From Xanthomonas vasicola (GTDB lineage Bacteria > Pseudomonadota > Gammaproteobacteria > Xanthomonadales > Xanthomonadaceae): DNA of 64,000 bases. Positions 63,120-64,000 of the stretch are shown in pieces (position 1 is the stretch's first letter; every line of letters starts with the position of its first letter). The stretch is from contig NZ_JSBW02000086.1 in the NCBI RefSeq assembly GCF_000772705.2, positions 1 through 64,000 of the forward strand, written 5' to 3'. The notes beneath the pieces are model-generated. The model did no database searches. It was given only the letters and a program-made list of their open reading frames with translations, and had not been told where the DNA came from. The position numbers and the translations under genes were made by a program.

Positions 63120-63716
63120 ATGGCGATAATGGCCGCTTGGCCCGCACTGGGCGACCGAGATCGAGAGATGGTGGATGCAACCCTGCGGCAGCAATTGGCC
63201 GCGTACCGCCTGCGTTGGCCGGACGAAGCCGCATTGGCCGAGCAGTTCGCGCAATTGCTGGACGATGCCACCGATCCGTTCGTGCGTGAGCGTGTCGAAG
63301 GTCATTTCACCGGGTCGGCCTGGGTGGTGAGCGCCGACGGCACACGCACCTTGCTGACCCACCACCGCAAGCTGCAGCGCTGGCTGCAGCTGGGCGGCCA
63401 TGCCGACGGCGACCGCGATCTGGCGCAGGTGGCGTTACGCGAGGCGGAGGAGGAATCAGGTCTCAGCGGATTGCGGCTGGCTGATGGGGCGTTATTCGAT
63501 CTGGACCGTCACTGGATTCCGGCACGCGGCGAGGTGGCGGGGCATTGGCACTTTGATGCGCGTTATGTGGTGGTGGCCGGTGCGGACGAGGCCTTCGAAG
63601 TTAGTGAGGAATCGCTGGCATTGGCATGGCGTTCGATCAGCGAATTGCTCGCCGAACCTGAGCTCGATCCGTCGCTGCGGCGGATGGCAGAGAAGTGGCT
63701 GGAGAGCCGAAAGTAG
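63120..63716 (+). CDS. Nudix hydrolase
   Basis: A 198-residue Nudix protein. The box is GGHADGDRDLAQVALREAEEESGL; the REAEEESG core with the metal-binding glutamates is intact, while the first Glu of the consensus is replaced by Arg, as occurs in some relatives. It hydrolyses a nucleoside diphosphate linked to another group; the substrate is unknown. Start ATG 63120 or the in-frame ATG at 63129. It is convergent with serA. Confidence 0.83.
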   Translation: MAIMAAWPALGDRDREMVDATLRQQLAAYRLRWPDEAALAEQFAQLLDDATDPFVRERVEGHFTGSAWVVSADGTRTLLTHHRKLQRWLQLGGHADGDRDLAQVALREAEEESGLSGLRLADGALFDLDRHWIPARGEVAGHWHFDARYVVVAGADEAFEVSEESLALAWRSISELLAEPELDPSLRRMAEKWLESRK

Positions 63717-63793
63717 CGATTCGGGATTTCGGATTGGCAGAAGCGATGGGCCGGCGCCTATCCACATGGCCAGGCCGCACATTCCCGCCCTTT

Positions 63794-63831
63794 AGCGCAG
63801 CGAACCGGTGAACCCACCGGTTCGCTGCGCT
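63794..63831. terminator. Long hairpin between Nudix gene and serA
   Basis: A perfect 17-base stem (AGCGCAGCGAACCGGTG / CACCGGTTCGCTGCGCT, loop AACC) lies midway between the convergent genes and could end both transcripts. Flanking it are GATTCGGGATTTCGG (63719-63733) and CGATTCCCCAATCCCGG (63843-63859), G/C-rich repeats in opposite orientation like those common in Xanthomonas spacers. Confidence 0.7.
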
Positions 63832-63859
63832 GTTACGAATCCCGATTCCCCAATCCCGG

Positions 63860-64000
63860 TCAATAAAGAACCCGCGTCCGCAAGGTGCCGGTGATCTGAC
63901 CCAGGCCGTCTTTCAATATTGCAGCAAGTTCTTCGCTGGCGCTGACATCAATCACCACGTAGCCCACCTTGGGATCGGTGCGCAGGAACTGGCCGTCGAT
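63860..64000 (-). CDS. serA: D-3-phosphoglycerate dehydrogenase, C-terminal end (cut by the window)
   Basis: The last 46 codons read on the minus strand give IDGQFLRTDPKVGYVVIDVS, then ILKDGLGQITGTLRTRVLY and a stop. This is the end of the regulatory ACT domain of SerA, the enzyme that starts serine synthesis from 3-phosphoglycerate; the final GT(I/L)RxRxLY is characteristic. The rest lies beyond base 64000. Confidence 0.85.
   Translation of the reverse strand: MDGQFLRTDPKVGYVVIDVSASEELAAILKDGLGQITGTLRTRVLY

Overview
The window is chromosomal DNA of a Xanthomonas (Xanthomonadaceae, Gammaproteobacteria). The evidence is gene content and order: pcnB-folK-panB-panC-panD-pgi; a thr operon behind a leader; a complete his operon opened by a TrpR-family gene; mtnB-mtnD-mtnC; an extracellular GH5_8 mannanase; a GH3 glucosidase with its symporter; intergenic palindromic repeats typical of the genus. 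GC and codon use are high almost everywhere. Two patches are lower in GC and look acquired or decayed: about 1-2.6 kb and about 35.7-36.8 kb. The species cannot be fixed from sequence alone.

Layout. 0-2.6 kb: the 3' end of an IS5-family transposase, a MASE1-like membrane sensor probably cut by it, a small secreted protein and AT-rich spacer. 2.6-4.8 kb: an amidase gene (AmiC type) broken by one missing base in its zinc-site codons, then folE2. 5.2-11.0 kb: tRNA-Glu(CUC), then the pcnB to pgi cluster (RNA polyadenylation, folate, pantothenate, glycolysis). 11.1-12.2 kb: a Phd-type antitoxin with a zeta-like kinase toxin behind a palindromic operator. 12.4-19.3 kb: phoX behind a probable Pho box, divergent from GH3 glucosidase plus a sodium/sugar symporter. 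19.5-22.8 kb: a GAF/degenerate GGDEF/EAL protein divergent from manA, whose counterpart disperses biofilm in X. campestris. 22.9-26.8 kb: a RegB/RegA-type redox pair divergent from ispG and a PAP2 phosphatase. 27-35.5 kb: transporters, an amino-acid racemase, a tight five-gene operon (DUF4190, methyltransferase, pyrD, murB, EamA) and an ALDH7 dehydrogenase.

35.6-36.8 kb: tRNA-Arg(CCU) followed by two orphan genes and the last codons of a tyrosine recombinase, the scar of an integrated element. 37-44.3 kb: tspO; a threonine leader peptide with terminator and antiterminator; thrA-thrB; an antisense EthD gene; thrC; an L,D-transpeptidase. 44.3-54.3 kb: an Fnr-like regulator, hisS, then hisR-like regulator-hisG-D-C-B-H-A-F-IE with overlapping ends and a palindrome over the promoter. 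54.3-64 kb: a secreted metallophosphoesterase, a C13 (legumain/caspase-fold) lipoprotein peptidase, the methionine salvage genes mtnBDC, two tandem APC permeases, a Nudix hydrolase and the 3' end of serA.

Most of the window is housekeeping metabolism. The more unusual parts are regulatory and mobile: the thr attenuator, the his operator, the Phd/zeta pair, the tRNA-Arg scar with a CCC-TGA frameshift, and a dispersed palindromic element found in at least two, probably three, gene-end positions.
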